Positions 1 through 6,834 of a stretch of DNA of 10,611 nucleotides are shown piece by piece. This DNA comes from an uncultured Roseiflexaceae bacterium. Lineage in GTDB: Bacteria; Chloroflexota; Chloroflexia; Chloroflexales; Roseiflexaceae. The notes under the pieces were generated by a model. It was not told the DNA's origin. It was given only the letters and a program-made list of their open reading frames with translations, and ran no database searches. The stretch is taken from the NCBI GenBank assembly GCA_937988885.1, contig CALKHR010000126.1, forward strand, positions 1 to 10,611, written 5' to 3'. Numbering within the stretch: the first letter of the stretch is position 1; every line of letters begins with the position of its first letter. The position numbers and the translations under genes are program-made.

Positions 1-21
1 TCATAGATGCTCCTATGGTGC

Positions 22-50
22 TTGTTGATAAATACACCTCGCACTATAAT
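22..50 (+). promoter_or_regulatory. Candidate sigma70-type promoter (TTGTTG, 17 bp, TATAAT)
   Basis: A perfect -10 hexamer TATAAT lies at 45-50. A weak -35 match, TTGTTG, lies at 22-27 (three of six consensus bases), and the spacer is the ideal 17 bp. It would give a leader of about 280 nt before the GTG at 339. The surroundings are AT-rich, so a chance match is possible. Confidence 0.3.
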
Positions 51-260
51 TTAGGTATACCGCAAATAACGCTCACCCCACATTAATATTACATCTAAAG
101 TACCAAGAAAACGTTATTTTTTAGAGAATACACCCTTTTTGCATCCTCTTTACACTTTACCAGAGAAATAAAATAATACAGACTTTGAGTGCACAAGCCC
201 AGTCTCTGGCGCAGGAATGCCGAAATGTTGCTATACGCGCCGCATCTCACCAAGCCCTCA

Positions 261-310
261 CCGAGCCGTCAGCGTCGGGCCGACGCCAATCGCGTATAAT
301 AACGGCTCGG
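261..310 (+). promoter_or_regulatory. Nested inverted repeats framing a TATAAT -10 box
   Basis: The outer arms CCGAGCCGT (261-269) and ACGGCTCGG (302-310) are exact reverse complements. Between them lies a second dyad, GCGTCGG (272-278) and CCGACGC (280-286), with one central base. A perfect TATAAT follows at 295-300, so the inner dyad sits where the -35 element would be; no good -35 hexamer is present. A start near 307 would give a leader of about 30 nt before the GTG at 339. The arrangement fits an activator- or repressor-controlled promoter for the glycosyltransferase operon. The alternative is a mobile palindromic repeat that happens to contain the -10 box. Confidence 0.45.
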
Positions 311-338
311 AAACCCGCGAACACCGTAGGTCAAAGAC

Positions 339-2696
339 GTGTCCACACCGCAACACACAAGCGCAGTGCGCCGCTACGGGCCGCTGCTCGGCGTCCTGCT
401 GCTGGGCCTCGCCCTGCGCCTGCTCCTGTGGGAGCGACTGCCGCGCATCGGCCTGATCTCCGATGAAGGCGAATATCTCTCAGCCGCGACGTGGTTTATT
501 CACGGCCACGGCTTCAACTGGTATCACGATTATCTCTGGACGCGCGCGCCGCTCTACCCGCTCTTTATCGCGCTGCACCTGGCGCTGTTCGGCGAAACAC
601 TCACGCCCATCTACATCAGCCAAACCATCCTGAGCCTGCTCAACGTCACCCTGGTCTATGCGCTGGCCCAAAAGTGCGCGCCAACCGCGCCACGGCCCGT
701 CGGCCTGGTCGCCGCCATGCTGATGGCGCTCTACCTGCCCTTCGCCACCTACACGCAGATGCTGCTCTCCGAGACGCTGTTCCTCACGCTCCTGCTGAGC
801 AGTTTCCTGATGCTGACATATTGGCGACCGCAGCCATTGCTCGGCCTTGCGCTGCGCCCTCTGCTGCGGGCCGCTTGGCCGCTGATCGCCGCAGGCGTGC
901 TGCTGGGCCTCACCACGCTCACCCGCTCGATCACGCTGATGTTCCTGCCGATCATCATGCTCTGGCTGTGGGGACGCCCGTTCGGGCCGCAGATGCTCCG
1001 CCGCCTGCTCGCCCCGATCCTGCTGGCCGCCTTCGCGTTCGGCACCATCCTGCCCTGGACCGTTTACAACAGCCGCATCTACGGCGGCCCGATCATCATC
1101 GACACCACCGGGCCGTTCAACCTGCTGTTGGGCGGACGCACCGCCGCCGATGGCAACCGCAACGATGCCGCTACCCGCGACTTCGTGCTGGCGCTGTTGG
1201 GGCAGAAGAATCCCGACACCATCACCAGCGCGCCCTGTGGCACGTCGCCCACACCGCTGCCCAACCAAGCTGCTCGCCAAGCCGCCATGTCGAGCGAGGC
1301 GATCTGCCTGATCTTGCGGCATCCGTTCGCCTTCATCAGCAAATCGCTGGTCGAACTGATCGATCTGTTTCAGATCAACTACACCGGCGCGGAGCGGCTT
1401 ACCACCGGCTTCACCACCGGGCGCTTGCCCATCTGGTACGCGCTCAGCCTGTTCCTGCTCGATGACACCATCTACGTGCTGACGCTGCCGCTCGCACTAC
1501 TGGGCTGGGCGCTGGCCCGCGCTCAGAACGCCAGCAAAACCACGCGCTCGTTGCACATCCTGCTGGGCCTGTGGTGCGCCTACAACGTCGCGCTGGCCCC
1601 GCTGCTGTTCGCGATCAACCGCTTCCGCCTGCCGCTGCTGCCGTTCGCCTTCATCGCAGCCGCCTACGCCCTGGTGCTGCTCGCGCAGGGCGACTGGAAG
1701 CTGTTGCGCAACCGCTGGGGCATGGCCTGGGCCTGCCTGGGGCTGGTGCTGTTCGTGATCGCCGCCTCGCCCTATGCCTACCTGTCGCCGACCAACCAAA
1801 ACCTGCCATCCTACCTCGGCCCGTACCCATCGAGCCTCGCCAGCACCATCATCAGCATCGGCGAGCGCGACAACTACCTGCGCACCGAGCGGATTCGCGA
1901 TGCCCTGCAGAGCGGCCAATTCGACGCCGTGCGCGAACTACAGGCCAGCGGCCCGCTCGCAATGGCACGCATCAACCAAAAAGCCGCCGATGTGCCAACC
2001 CTGATCAGCGCCCTGCTCGCCAGCCATCAAGGCCAACCGCAACAGGCGCTCGACACGCTGCCACCGCTCAGCAGCATCCTCAGCAGCAAAGATGTCGAAG
2101 CGATCGTTGTGCGGGGCGATGCGCTGCGCAGCCTGGGCCAGTACGACGAGGCCCGCGCTATGTTCGGTCGCAGCAGCCCGCAGATGCCCACCGGATTCGT
2201 CGATGACGCCAATCCCGTGCAATGGGCCTGGGACTGGCTCGCCCCCGCGCCGCTGCCCAATCAGCACCTCGATCTCGCGGGCGACCTCGACCTGGGCTAC
2301 ATTTCCGGCTGCTTCCTGGGCGAAGGCGATCCACAGGGCACCTTCCGATGGTGCACCGACGGCGCGCAACTGCGCTTCCCGCGCGCTGGCACGGGCGCGC
2401 CGCAAACCCTGGTGCTGCGGGCCGATGGCCGCGGTTGGCTCAACGGATGGCTGCCCGTGCCGCCCGTCCAGGTCTATCTCGGCGAACAACTGGCGGGCAC
2501 GTTCACGCCCAGCCACACCGACGTGGCCGAATACAGCATCGCGTTACCAGCCGTCGCGCCCGGCGCCGACATCGTGATCACCCTGCGCACCCCCACCTTC
2601 GTGCCCGATGCCGCGCGCTACCTGAGCCAACAAGGCAGCCAAGTCGGCCAAGTGCAGGAACTCGGCGTGCGCCTCGATTGGGCCGAACTGCGCTAG
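339..2696 (+). CDS. GT-C family membrane glycosyltransferase (PMT/ArnT-like) with C-terminal TPR and beta-rich domain
   Basis: 785 aa. Enzymes of this type transfer a sugar from a polyprenyl-phosphate donor to an acceptor on the outer side of the membrane; the sugar and acceptor cannot be told here. The first membrane helix (about residues 13-31) is followed by the acidic pair D42-E43 in SDEGEY, the position of the catalytic Asp in PMT/ArnT proteins. Further marks are SET at 144-146, many hydrophobic helices up to about residue 478, PWT at 239-241 before a conserved extracytoplasmic segment (DTTGPFN, 255-261), and RFRLP at 428-432. Residues about 550-615 are soluble, Ala/Leu/Gln-rich and TPR-like. 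Residues about 626-785 form a beta-rich tail of unknown function shared with the next gene. The start is GTG; an in-frame stop at 327-329 limits extension, and AGGT at 328-331 is only a weak ribosome site. First gene of a probable two-gene operon. The family call is firm; specificity is unknown. Confidence 0.85.
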   Translation: MSTPQHTSAVRRYGPLLGVLLLGLALRLLLWERLPRIGLISDEGEYLSAATWFIHGHGFNWYHDYLWTRAPLYPLFIALHLALFGETLTPIYISQTILSLLNVTLVYALAQKCAPTAPRPVGLVAAMLMALYLPFATYTQMLLSETLFLTLLLSSFLMLTYWRPQPLLGLALRPLLRAAWPLIAAGVLLGLTTLTRSITLMFLPIIMLWLWGRPFGPQMLRRLLAPILLAAFAFGTILPWTVYNSRIYGGPIIIDTTGPFNLLLGGRTAADGNRNDAATRDFVLALLGQKNPDTITSAPCGTSPTPLPNQAARQAAMSSEAICLILRHPFAFISKSLVELIDLFQINYTGAERLTTGFTTGRLPIWYALSLFLLDDTIYVLTLPLALLGWALARAQNASKTTRSLHILLGLWCAYNVALAPLLFAINRFRLPLLPFAFIAAAYALVLLAQGDWKLLRNRWGMAWACLGLVLFVIAASPYAYLSPTNQNLPSYLGPYPSSLASTIISIGERDNYLRTERIRDALQSGQFDAVRELQASGPLAMARINQKAADVPTLISALLASHQGQPQQALDTLPPLSSILSSKDVEAIVVRGDALRSLGQYDEARAMFGRSSPQMPTGFVDDANPVQWAWDWLAPAPLPNQHLDLAGDLDLGYISGCFLGEGDPQGTFRWCTDGAQLRFPRAGTGAPQTLVLRADGRGWLNGWLPVPPVQVYLGEQLAGTFTPSHTDVAEYSIALPAVAPGADIVITLRTPTFVPDAARYLSQQGSQVGQVQELGVRLDWAELR

Positions 2697-2704
2697 ACGC
2701 GCCT

Positions 2705-2712
2705 GGAGAGGA
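2705..2712 (+). promoter_or_regulatory. Ribosome binding site for the second glycosyltransferase (GGAGAGGA)
   Basis: GGAGAGGA lies 5 bases before the GTG at 2718 and supports that start over later in-frame codons. It sits in the 21-bp gap after the stop of the first glycosyltransferase. That gap shows no terminator or promoter, so the two genes are probably co-transcribed. Confidence 0.65.
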
Positions 2713-2717
2713 AACCC

Positions 2718-4856
2718 GTGTATCGCAGAATCGCCAACCACATCCCGCTCCTGCTCCTGATGCTGCTCGCATTGGGCCTACGGCTGCTGGTCTGGGACTG
2801 GCATCGGCTCTACGATCTCGGCGGCGACGAGCGCGAATACTTCAACCAAGCCATCACGCTGCTGCGCGACCGCCGCTACGTCGAACTGAACCTGATGCGC
2901 CCGCCGCTCTACACTGGCTTCCTGGCCGCCTGCATCTACATCATCGGCGATTCGGTCGTGCACCAGTTGCGCTTGGTGCAGGCGTTCATCAGCGCGCTCA
3001 CCGTGCTGCCCGCCTACGGCTTGGCCTGGCGCCTGTTCGGCAGCCGCCCGATCGCCCTGGTGGCGGCGGCGCTGTTCGCCCTCAACTACACCCTGGCCAG
3101 CAACGCCACCGAACTGCTCACCGAGACGCTGTTCGTGTTTGGCTTGACCACCGTGTTCTGGCTGCTGCTGGAACCCTCGAACGCGCTGCCCCGCCGCTGG
3201 GCGCTACTCGCGAGTGTGCTAGCCGGGCTTGGCGTGGGCACATTGGCCCTGCTGCGCTCGGTGGCGCTGCCGCTGCTGCCGCTCGGCGCGGTGTGGCTGT
3301 TCCTGCAGCACAGCCTGAACGGCGCACCATCCCGCCGACGCCTCAGCATGCTCGTGCCCGCCATCCTGTTCGTGCTCAGCACGCTGATCGTGATCCTGCC
3401 GTGGACGGCCCGCAACTACCTCACCTACGGCGCGCCCATCCTGATCGACACTACCGGCCCCGAGAACCTGTGGCTCGACAACGACCCCGCCGGACGCGAA
3501 GCCGTCAAACAGCAGCTCTACGCCATGGGTCAAAACATGGCTGGTCGCCAACAGCTCGCGCTGGAGCGCGGCACCGCCGTCATCCTGGCCGATCCCGGGC
3601 GCTTCATCCGCAAAGCCTGGGGCGAGGCCACCAAATTCTTCGCGCTGGAATACTTCGACGACATGCGCCAGCGCCAAGCGATCTGGATTCCGCCGCTGGA
3701 AGTGTGGTTACGGCTACTGCTGGGCGATGCGCTCTGGCTCGTGTTGCTGTTGGGCGGCGTGCTGGGGTTCTGGTTCGCGCCGCTCGTGCGCACGCCCACT
3801 GCCACCAACCGCTGGCAAACATTCGGCCAACGCCTGGCCCTCACCGACCCGCGCTGGCTGATGGTGCCGTGGGTGCTCTACACGCTGCTCACCGCGCTCA
3901 TCTTCCACGTCGAACTGCGCTACCGCCTGCCGATCTACCCCGCGCTGCTGGGCTACGCGGCCTGGTTGCTCTCGCGATTACCGCGCATCCGCCGTTCACC
4001 GCCGCAACCACTCCGTGTGATGCGACCAGTGCTAGCGACTTGCACGGTGCTGCTCATCCTCGGCTTACTGCTCCTGCACCGCCCCTATCCGTCGGAAGGT
4101 TGGATGCTGGCGAATAAACACCTGCGCTTGAGCCAAGCCGAGCGGGCGCTGCAACGTGGCGATGGCCCAGCCGCAGAACGCGCCGCCCGCGCCGCCCTGA
4201 GTCATGATCCAGCCTCGGCCCTGGCGCAGGTGGCTCTCACACGGGCCGCGCTGGTGCAAGGCGACCTCGCCGCTGCCCGTGCCACCGCCGATGCCGCCAT
4301 CGCAGCCCTGCCCGCACACCCACAGGGCCACCTACTGCGTGGTGCGCTGCTACGCGCCGAAGGCGACCTACAAGCCGCCCGCAGCGAACTCGCCTACGAA
4401 CGCGCCTCGCGCGAGGATCTGCAACGCTGGGCGCAGCACTCCTTCGCGCCGCTCGGCCCACCGCCGAGCGACATAGCGGTCGGCGCGGGGCTCGACCTCG
4501 GCTTTGTGCGGGATTTCTGGCTGCCCGAGCCGGAGGGCTTCCGCTGGAGCACCGCCGAGTCGCACATCGCCCTGACGGCCCCACCCGACGCCAAACAGCT
4601 TGTGGTGCGCGTCGGCTCCGGGCGACCAGCTAACGCGCCGCCCGTCGAGCTTCAGGTGCTCGCCAATGGTGCGTTGCTCGGCACCCTGACGCTCACCAGC
4701 GCACCAGCCGACTACACGCTGCCGATCAGCGTCGCGCCCGGCCCGCTTGAGATCACCCTGCGCAGCCCCACCTTCCGCCCGCGCGACTACGACCGCGCCA
4801 ACCCCGACGATCGCAGCGTGGGTGTGATGGTCTACAACGTTGCGCTGCAGCCCTAG
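2718..4856 (+). CDS. GT-C family membrane glycosyltransferase (PMT/ArnT-like), paralog of the preceding gene
   Basis: 712 aa, GTG start. Same architecture as its upstream neighbour. A first membrane helix (about 8-26) is followed by the acidic motif GGDEREY (35-41; D37-E38 at the expected catalytic place) and a polytopic core to about residue 455. The core carries TET at 135-137, PWT at 228-230, DTTGPEN (244-250) and RYRLPIYP (401-408). Residues about 468-560 read as two or three TPR-like alpha-hairpins (Ala-rich, with GD and DP turns). Residues about 576-712 are a beta-rich tail with LDLGF (592-596), FRW (608-610), ITLRSPTF (679-686) and a closing DDRSVGV (697-703). The matching steps LDLGY, FRW and ITLRTPTF in the upstream protein show tandem duplication followed by strong divergence. 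Likely role: extracytoplasmic glycosylation from a lipid-linked sugar. Donor and acceptor are unknown. Confidence 0.86.
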   Translation: MYRRIANHIPLLLLMLLALGLRLLVWDWHRLYDLGGDEREYFNQAITLLRDRRYVELNLMRPPLYTGFLAACIYIIGDSVVHQLRLVQAFISALTVLPAYGLAWRLFGSRPIALVAAALFALNYTLASNATELLTETLFVFGLTTVFWLLLEPSNALPRRWALLASVLAGLGVGTLALLRSVALPLLPLGAVWLFLQHSLNGAPSRRRLSMLVPAILFVLSTLIVILPWTARNYLTYGAPILIDTTGPENLWLDNDPAGREAVKQQLYAMGQNMAGRQQLALERGTAVILADPGRFIRKAWGEATKFFALEYFDDMRQRQAIWIPPLEVWLRLLLGDALWLVLLLGGVLGFWFAPLVRTPTATNRWQTFGQRLALTDPRWLMVPWVLYTLLTALIFHVELRYRLPIYPALLGYAAWLLSRLPRIRRSPPQPLRVMRPVLATCTVLLILGLLLLHRPYPSEGWMLANKHLRLSQAERALQRGDGPAAERAARAALSHDPASALAQVALTRAALVQGDLAAARATADAAIAALPAHPQGHLLRGALLRAEGDLQAARSELAYERASREDLQRWAQHSFAPLGPPPSDIAVGAGLDLGFVRDFWLPEPEGFRWSTAESHIALTAPPDAKQLVVRVGSGRPANAPPVELQVLANGALLGTLTLTSAPADYTLPISVAPGPLEITLRSPTFRPRDYDRANPDDRSVGVMVYNVALQP

Positions 4857-4873
4857 CACCCACGCTCGCCGCG

Positions 4874-5704
4874 TCACCTCACGCGCCGTTGCTGGTTGAA
4901 GATCTCGTACAGCACCAGGCTGGCCGCCACCGAGAGGTTCAGCGAATCGCCCCGACCGACCATCGGGATGCTCACCGTCTGTGTGCAGAGCGCCAAGCCC
5001 GCCGCCGATAGCCCACGCGGCTCGTTGCCGATCAGCAACACCAACGGCAATCGGTAGGCGACCGCCTGGTAATCGACGCTGGCGGCTGGCGACGTGCCGA
5101 CCGCCGTACAACCGTACTCGTTCAGCCAAGCGGCGAACTCGGCCAACGAGGCGCGTATCAACGGCTGCGCGAACACCGCGCCCAAGCTCGCCCGCACCGC
5201 CGTAGGATCGTATGGATCGGAGGTGTTGCCCAGCAGTACCACACCCGCGCAGCCGACCGCCTCGCAGGTGCGCAACACCGCGCCCAAATTGTTCGGGTAG
5301 TGGATCTCCTCCAGCGCCACCCACAGGCCGTGGCCCGGGTGCGTATGCGCCAACGAGTGCCAGCGCTGACGCACCACCGCGCCCAAGCCCTGCGCCGATT
5401 CCTTCGTCGCCAGCGTCTCGAACACCTCGGCGGTGACCTCCAGACAATCGACGCCCCGTTGAAGCTGCTCGTGCAGCAGATCCTGCGCGACGCGGCTGGT
5501 GAGCAACTCCGGCGCGACCACCAACTGCTCGATCTGCGCGCCGTACTGCACCGCCGCCATCACATGGTGAATACCATCAACAAACGCCAAACCGGTGCGC
5601 TGGCGCTCCTTCCGCTGGCGCAACTCGCGTATCGCTTTAATGCGAGGATTATTGCGGCTCGAAATGGAGCGCGCGATCGATCTACAAAACATCTGCGGAG
5701 CCAT
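4874..5704 (-). CDS. SpoU/TrmH-family RNA 2'-O-ribose methyltransferase
   Basis: 276 aa from the chosen start. It should methylate a ribose 2'-OH in rRNA or tRNA using S-adenosylmethionine. Residues about 18-100 match the N-terminal substrate-binding domain of the family (NPRIKAIREL, then AFVDGIHHV where relatives have a 'FxxEG' motif). The knotted SPOUT catalytic domain follows with all three motifs: YPNNLGAVLRT (136-146, with N139 and R145), LLIGNEPRGLS (223-233, with E228) and IPMVGRGDSLNLSVAASL (246-263, with N256 and S258). I chose the ATG at 5704 because AGGAGG lies 4 bases upstream; an ATG 54 bases earlier (5758) has no ribosome site and adds a poorly conserved basic, Cys-containing leader. 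Convergent with the glycosyltransferases, with no clear terminator in the 17-bp gap. The target nucleotide (for example 23S G2251 as for RlmB, or a tRNA) cannot be read from sequence. Confidence 0.9.
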   Translation of the reverse strand: MAPQMFCRSIARSISSRNNPRIKAIRELRQRKERQRTGLAFVDGIHHVMAAVQYGAQIEQLVVAPELLTSRVAQDLLHEQLQRGVDCLEVTAEVFETLATKESAQGLGAVVRQRWHSLAHTHPGHGLWVALEEIHYPNNLGAVLRTCEAVGCAGVVLLGNTSDPYDPTAVRASLGAVFAQPLIRASLAEFAAWLNEYGCTAVGTSPAASVDYQAVAYRLPLVLLIGNEPRGLSAAGLALCTQTVSIPMVGRGDSLNLSVAASLVLYEIFNQQRRVR

Positions 5705-5708
5705 AGGG

Positions 5709-5714
5709 CCTCCT
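5709..5714 (-). promoter_or_regulatory. Strong Shine-Dalgarno (AGGAGG) of the SpoU methyltransferase
   Basis: On the minus strand AGGAGG lies 4 bases before the ATG at 5704-5702. It decides the start in favour of the 276-aa form over a 294-aa form. No convincing -35/-10 pair for this gene was found between the site and the terminator near 5793. Confidence 0.8.
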
Positions 5715-5784
5715 TTTCGTCTGCTGCTTCGGCAAGCGTTTCCTCGACACCGATACACAGCAGGCGCAGCACGCCCACGGCAAG

Positions 5785-5821
5785 AATCAAAAAGCCGCGG
5801 GCGTGTACTACGCCCGCGGCT
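5785..5821 (-). terminator. Strong intrinsic terminator, minus-strand orientation
   Basis: AGCCGCGGGCGT (5793-5804) and ACGCCCGCGGCT (5810-5821) form a perfect 12-bp GC-rich stem with the 5-base loop GTACT. On the minus strand the stem is followed by TTTTTGATT, so it stops transcripts coming from higher coordinates. On the plus strand the following TGTTCTTCT is less uniform, giving at most partial activity. Nothing confident lies on the minus strand just upstream of it, so its source transcript is unassigned. It also insulates the SpoU gene from upstream transcription. Confidence 0.8.
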
Positions 5822-5842
5822 GTTCTTCTACGTTTCGCTGAT

Positions 5843-6034
5843 CTAGCTGAAATAACGCTGGAACATGGGCATAGTACGCCTATGTCCAGCGGTGCCTACA
5901 GTAACGTATGTGGCGCCTTTCTGGCGGAAATTACGATGCGTATGCAGTTGGAGCATCACTGACATCATCACAAACAAACATCCAGCTCGATGAACCGTGC
6001 GCCAATCCGCACAAGATAAGCCTATCACAGCCAT
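5843..6034 (-). CDS. Possible small protein of unknown function, 63 aa
   Basis: I do not recognise this protein. It has an ATG with GAGG four bases upstream on the minus strand, and its stop lies 22 bases before the strong minus-strand terminator at 5793-5821, a placement expected of a real gene. The product has a short hydrophobic run around residues 19-29 (CLFVMMSVMLQ) and an Arg/His-rich, otherwise unremarkable C-terminus. Against it: the last third of the frame is also a perfect-looking hairpin (5856-5891), the size is small, and no family signature is present. A non-coding transcript ending at the same terminator explains the layout equally well. Confidence 0.25.
   Translation of the reverse strand: MAVIGLSCADWRTVHRAGCLFVMMSVMLQLHTHRNFRQKGATYVTVGTAGHRRTMPMFQRYFS
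5856..5891. repeat. Strong hairpin (inverted repeat)
   Basis: CGCTGG (5856-5861) pairs with CCAGCG (5886-5891). After one bulged A, ACAT pairs with ATGT, then comes a G-T wobble, then GGC with GCC, leaving a 7-base loop, ATAGTAC. The stem has 14 pairs including the wobble. No T-run follows on either strand, so it is not a simple terminator. It lies 35 bases from the terminator at 5793-5821, and both could be parts of one minus-strand transcript. Confidence 0.6.
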
Positions 6035-6125
6035 GTAGCCTCGGTCAATCGGTCGTTCATCCGTCTTTCGGGGGATATTTATGCAGAGCGAAGGGGAGCA
6101 TCATCAAACGGCTGGAGCAACTGGG

Positions 6126-6209
6126 AAAAAAGGGGTGTGTCCTGGCTAGAGAAAGGAATGGCTCACCATCACGTGCTGGTAGCAAGCCACCATCCCTCAG
6201 ACCAGGACA
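6126..6209 (-). repeat. Branched 72-bp inverted repeat followed by a T-run on the minus strand
   Basis: The outer arms TGTCCTGG (6138-6145) and CCAGGACA (6202-6209) are perfect. Inside, GGAATGGCT (from about 6155) and AGCCACCATCCC (6184-6195) pair with small bulges. At the tip, ACCATCACGTGCTGGT (6165-6180) is a near-perfect palindrome. On the minus strand the outer arm is followed within 6 bases by six Ts (6131-6126). Possible readings are a structured small RNA with its terminator, a REP/MITE-like palindromic element, or a protein-binding cruciform. The sequence alone does not choose between them. Confidence 0.5.
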
Positions 6210-6613
6210 GCTAACTTACTGTAACATTGCATGACGCAAAAGTGAATAGGAACGAGGGTTACACACAAGACGGTACCTATACTTATATGCATTTAGCCCT
6301 ACAGTCCTAGTAGGTCGAATTGTTCGTTTCGAGAGGTGTAGATCGCTTTATTTCCGATTAGGCATATTTGGCATAGGAATGCCGTAGATATGACCTGCTA
6401 TCAACCATAAAAGATATATGATATACGCCATTTTCCAGCAAAAGAACGTCACCTTTTCAAGCAATAGGAACCGCACACTTCAACCGCTTTCATGAGGCCA
6501 CAACTACATCCATATACAAATATTTTGCATACAGAAATAATAGAATGGTCGCACTTCTGAGACGAACCAACAAGCAACTTCCCGCAAAAAGGTTTAAATT
6601 CAATCACAAAAGA

Positions 6614-6817
6614 TCAGAGATGATCACGTAATAGCATGATTCCGATCACTTTTACTAATATACTTTCCATTGAGAAACAGTTACATTTATAACAGAAACA
6701 GCGAACAGCACTCGTTCCTTTTCGTTTTACAGTTCTTTCGGATTTTACCCGATTCAACTCACGTATTTCATCTCTCGATAAGGAGGTTGTCAACCGTTTT
6801 ATTCTTGCATCGGCCAT
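6614..6817 (-). CDS. Doubtful small ORF, 67 aa, unknown function
   Basis: I do not recognise this protein. It begins MADARIKRL, is charged and helix-prone to about residue 34, then has a Cys cluster (C40, C42, C45, C47 in the CFCYKCNC stretch) and a hydrophobic end. The Cys spacing is only loosely reminiscent of a metal site. There is no good ribosome site before the ATG, and the frame lies in AT-rich DNA where short frames arise by chance. A TTGACA element with a 17-bp spacer lies inside the frame rather than before it. Confidence 0.15.
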   Translation of the reverse strand: MADARIKRLTTSLSRDEIRELNRVKSERTVKRKGTSAVRCFCYKCNCFSMESILVKVIGIMLLRDHL

Positions 6818-6834
6818 AATTTAATCTCGATCGA

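Larger units (their letters stand above)
1..338. other. AT-rich intergenic region upstream of the glycosyltransferase pair
   Basis: No credible gene is visible here. The first 190 bases or so are clearly AT-rich and the composition rises sharply after that. The small open frames that begin after base 185 run into the glycosyltransferase gene in other frames and look like its shadows. The stretch holds two TATAAT boxes (45-50 and 295-300) and a nested inverted repeat (261-310), so I read it as promoter and leader sequence. A stop codon at 327-329, in frame with the gene at 339, prevents an upstream extension of that gene. Confidence 0.6.

Noticed and set aside
2222..4117. Long alternative-frame ORF (631 codons) spanning both glycosyltransferases
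   Set aside because: It is Arg/Pro/Ala-rich, crosses the boundary of two well-supported genes and has no domain. It is a by-product of GC-rich third-position bias.
5705..5758. Longer SpoU start at 5758 adding 18 residues
   Set aside because: It has no ribosome site, whereas the ATG at 5704 has a perfect AGGAGG at good spacing; the added residues are not typical of the family.
5908..6234. 108-aa plus-strand ORF
   Set aside because: No ribosome site and unusual composition. It covers the branched palindrome (6138-6209), so its second half is explained by inverted-repeat sequence.
6361..6383. Short GGCAT/ATGCC hairpin
   Set aside because: Only five pairs with a 4-base loop and no T-run; expected by chance in a region of this size.
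6780..6786. Near-perfect plus-strand Shine-Dalgarno AAGGAGG
   Set aside because: No start codon lies at a usable distance. The nearest TTG is either adjacent to it or followed within five codons by a stop.
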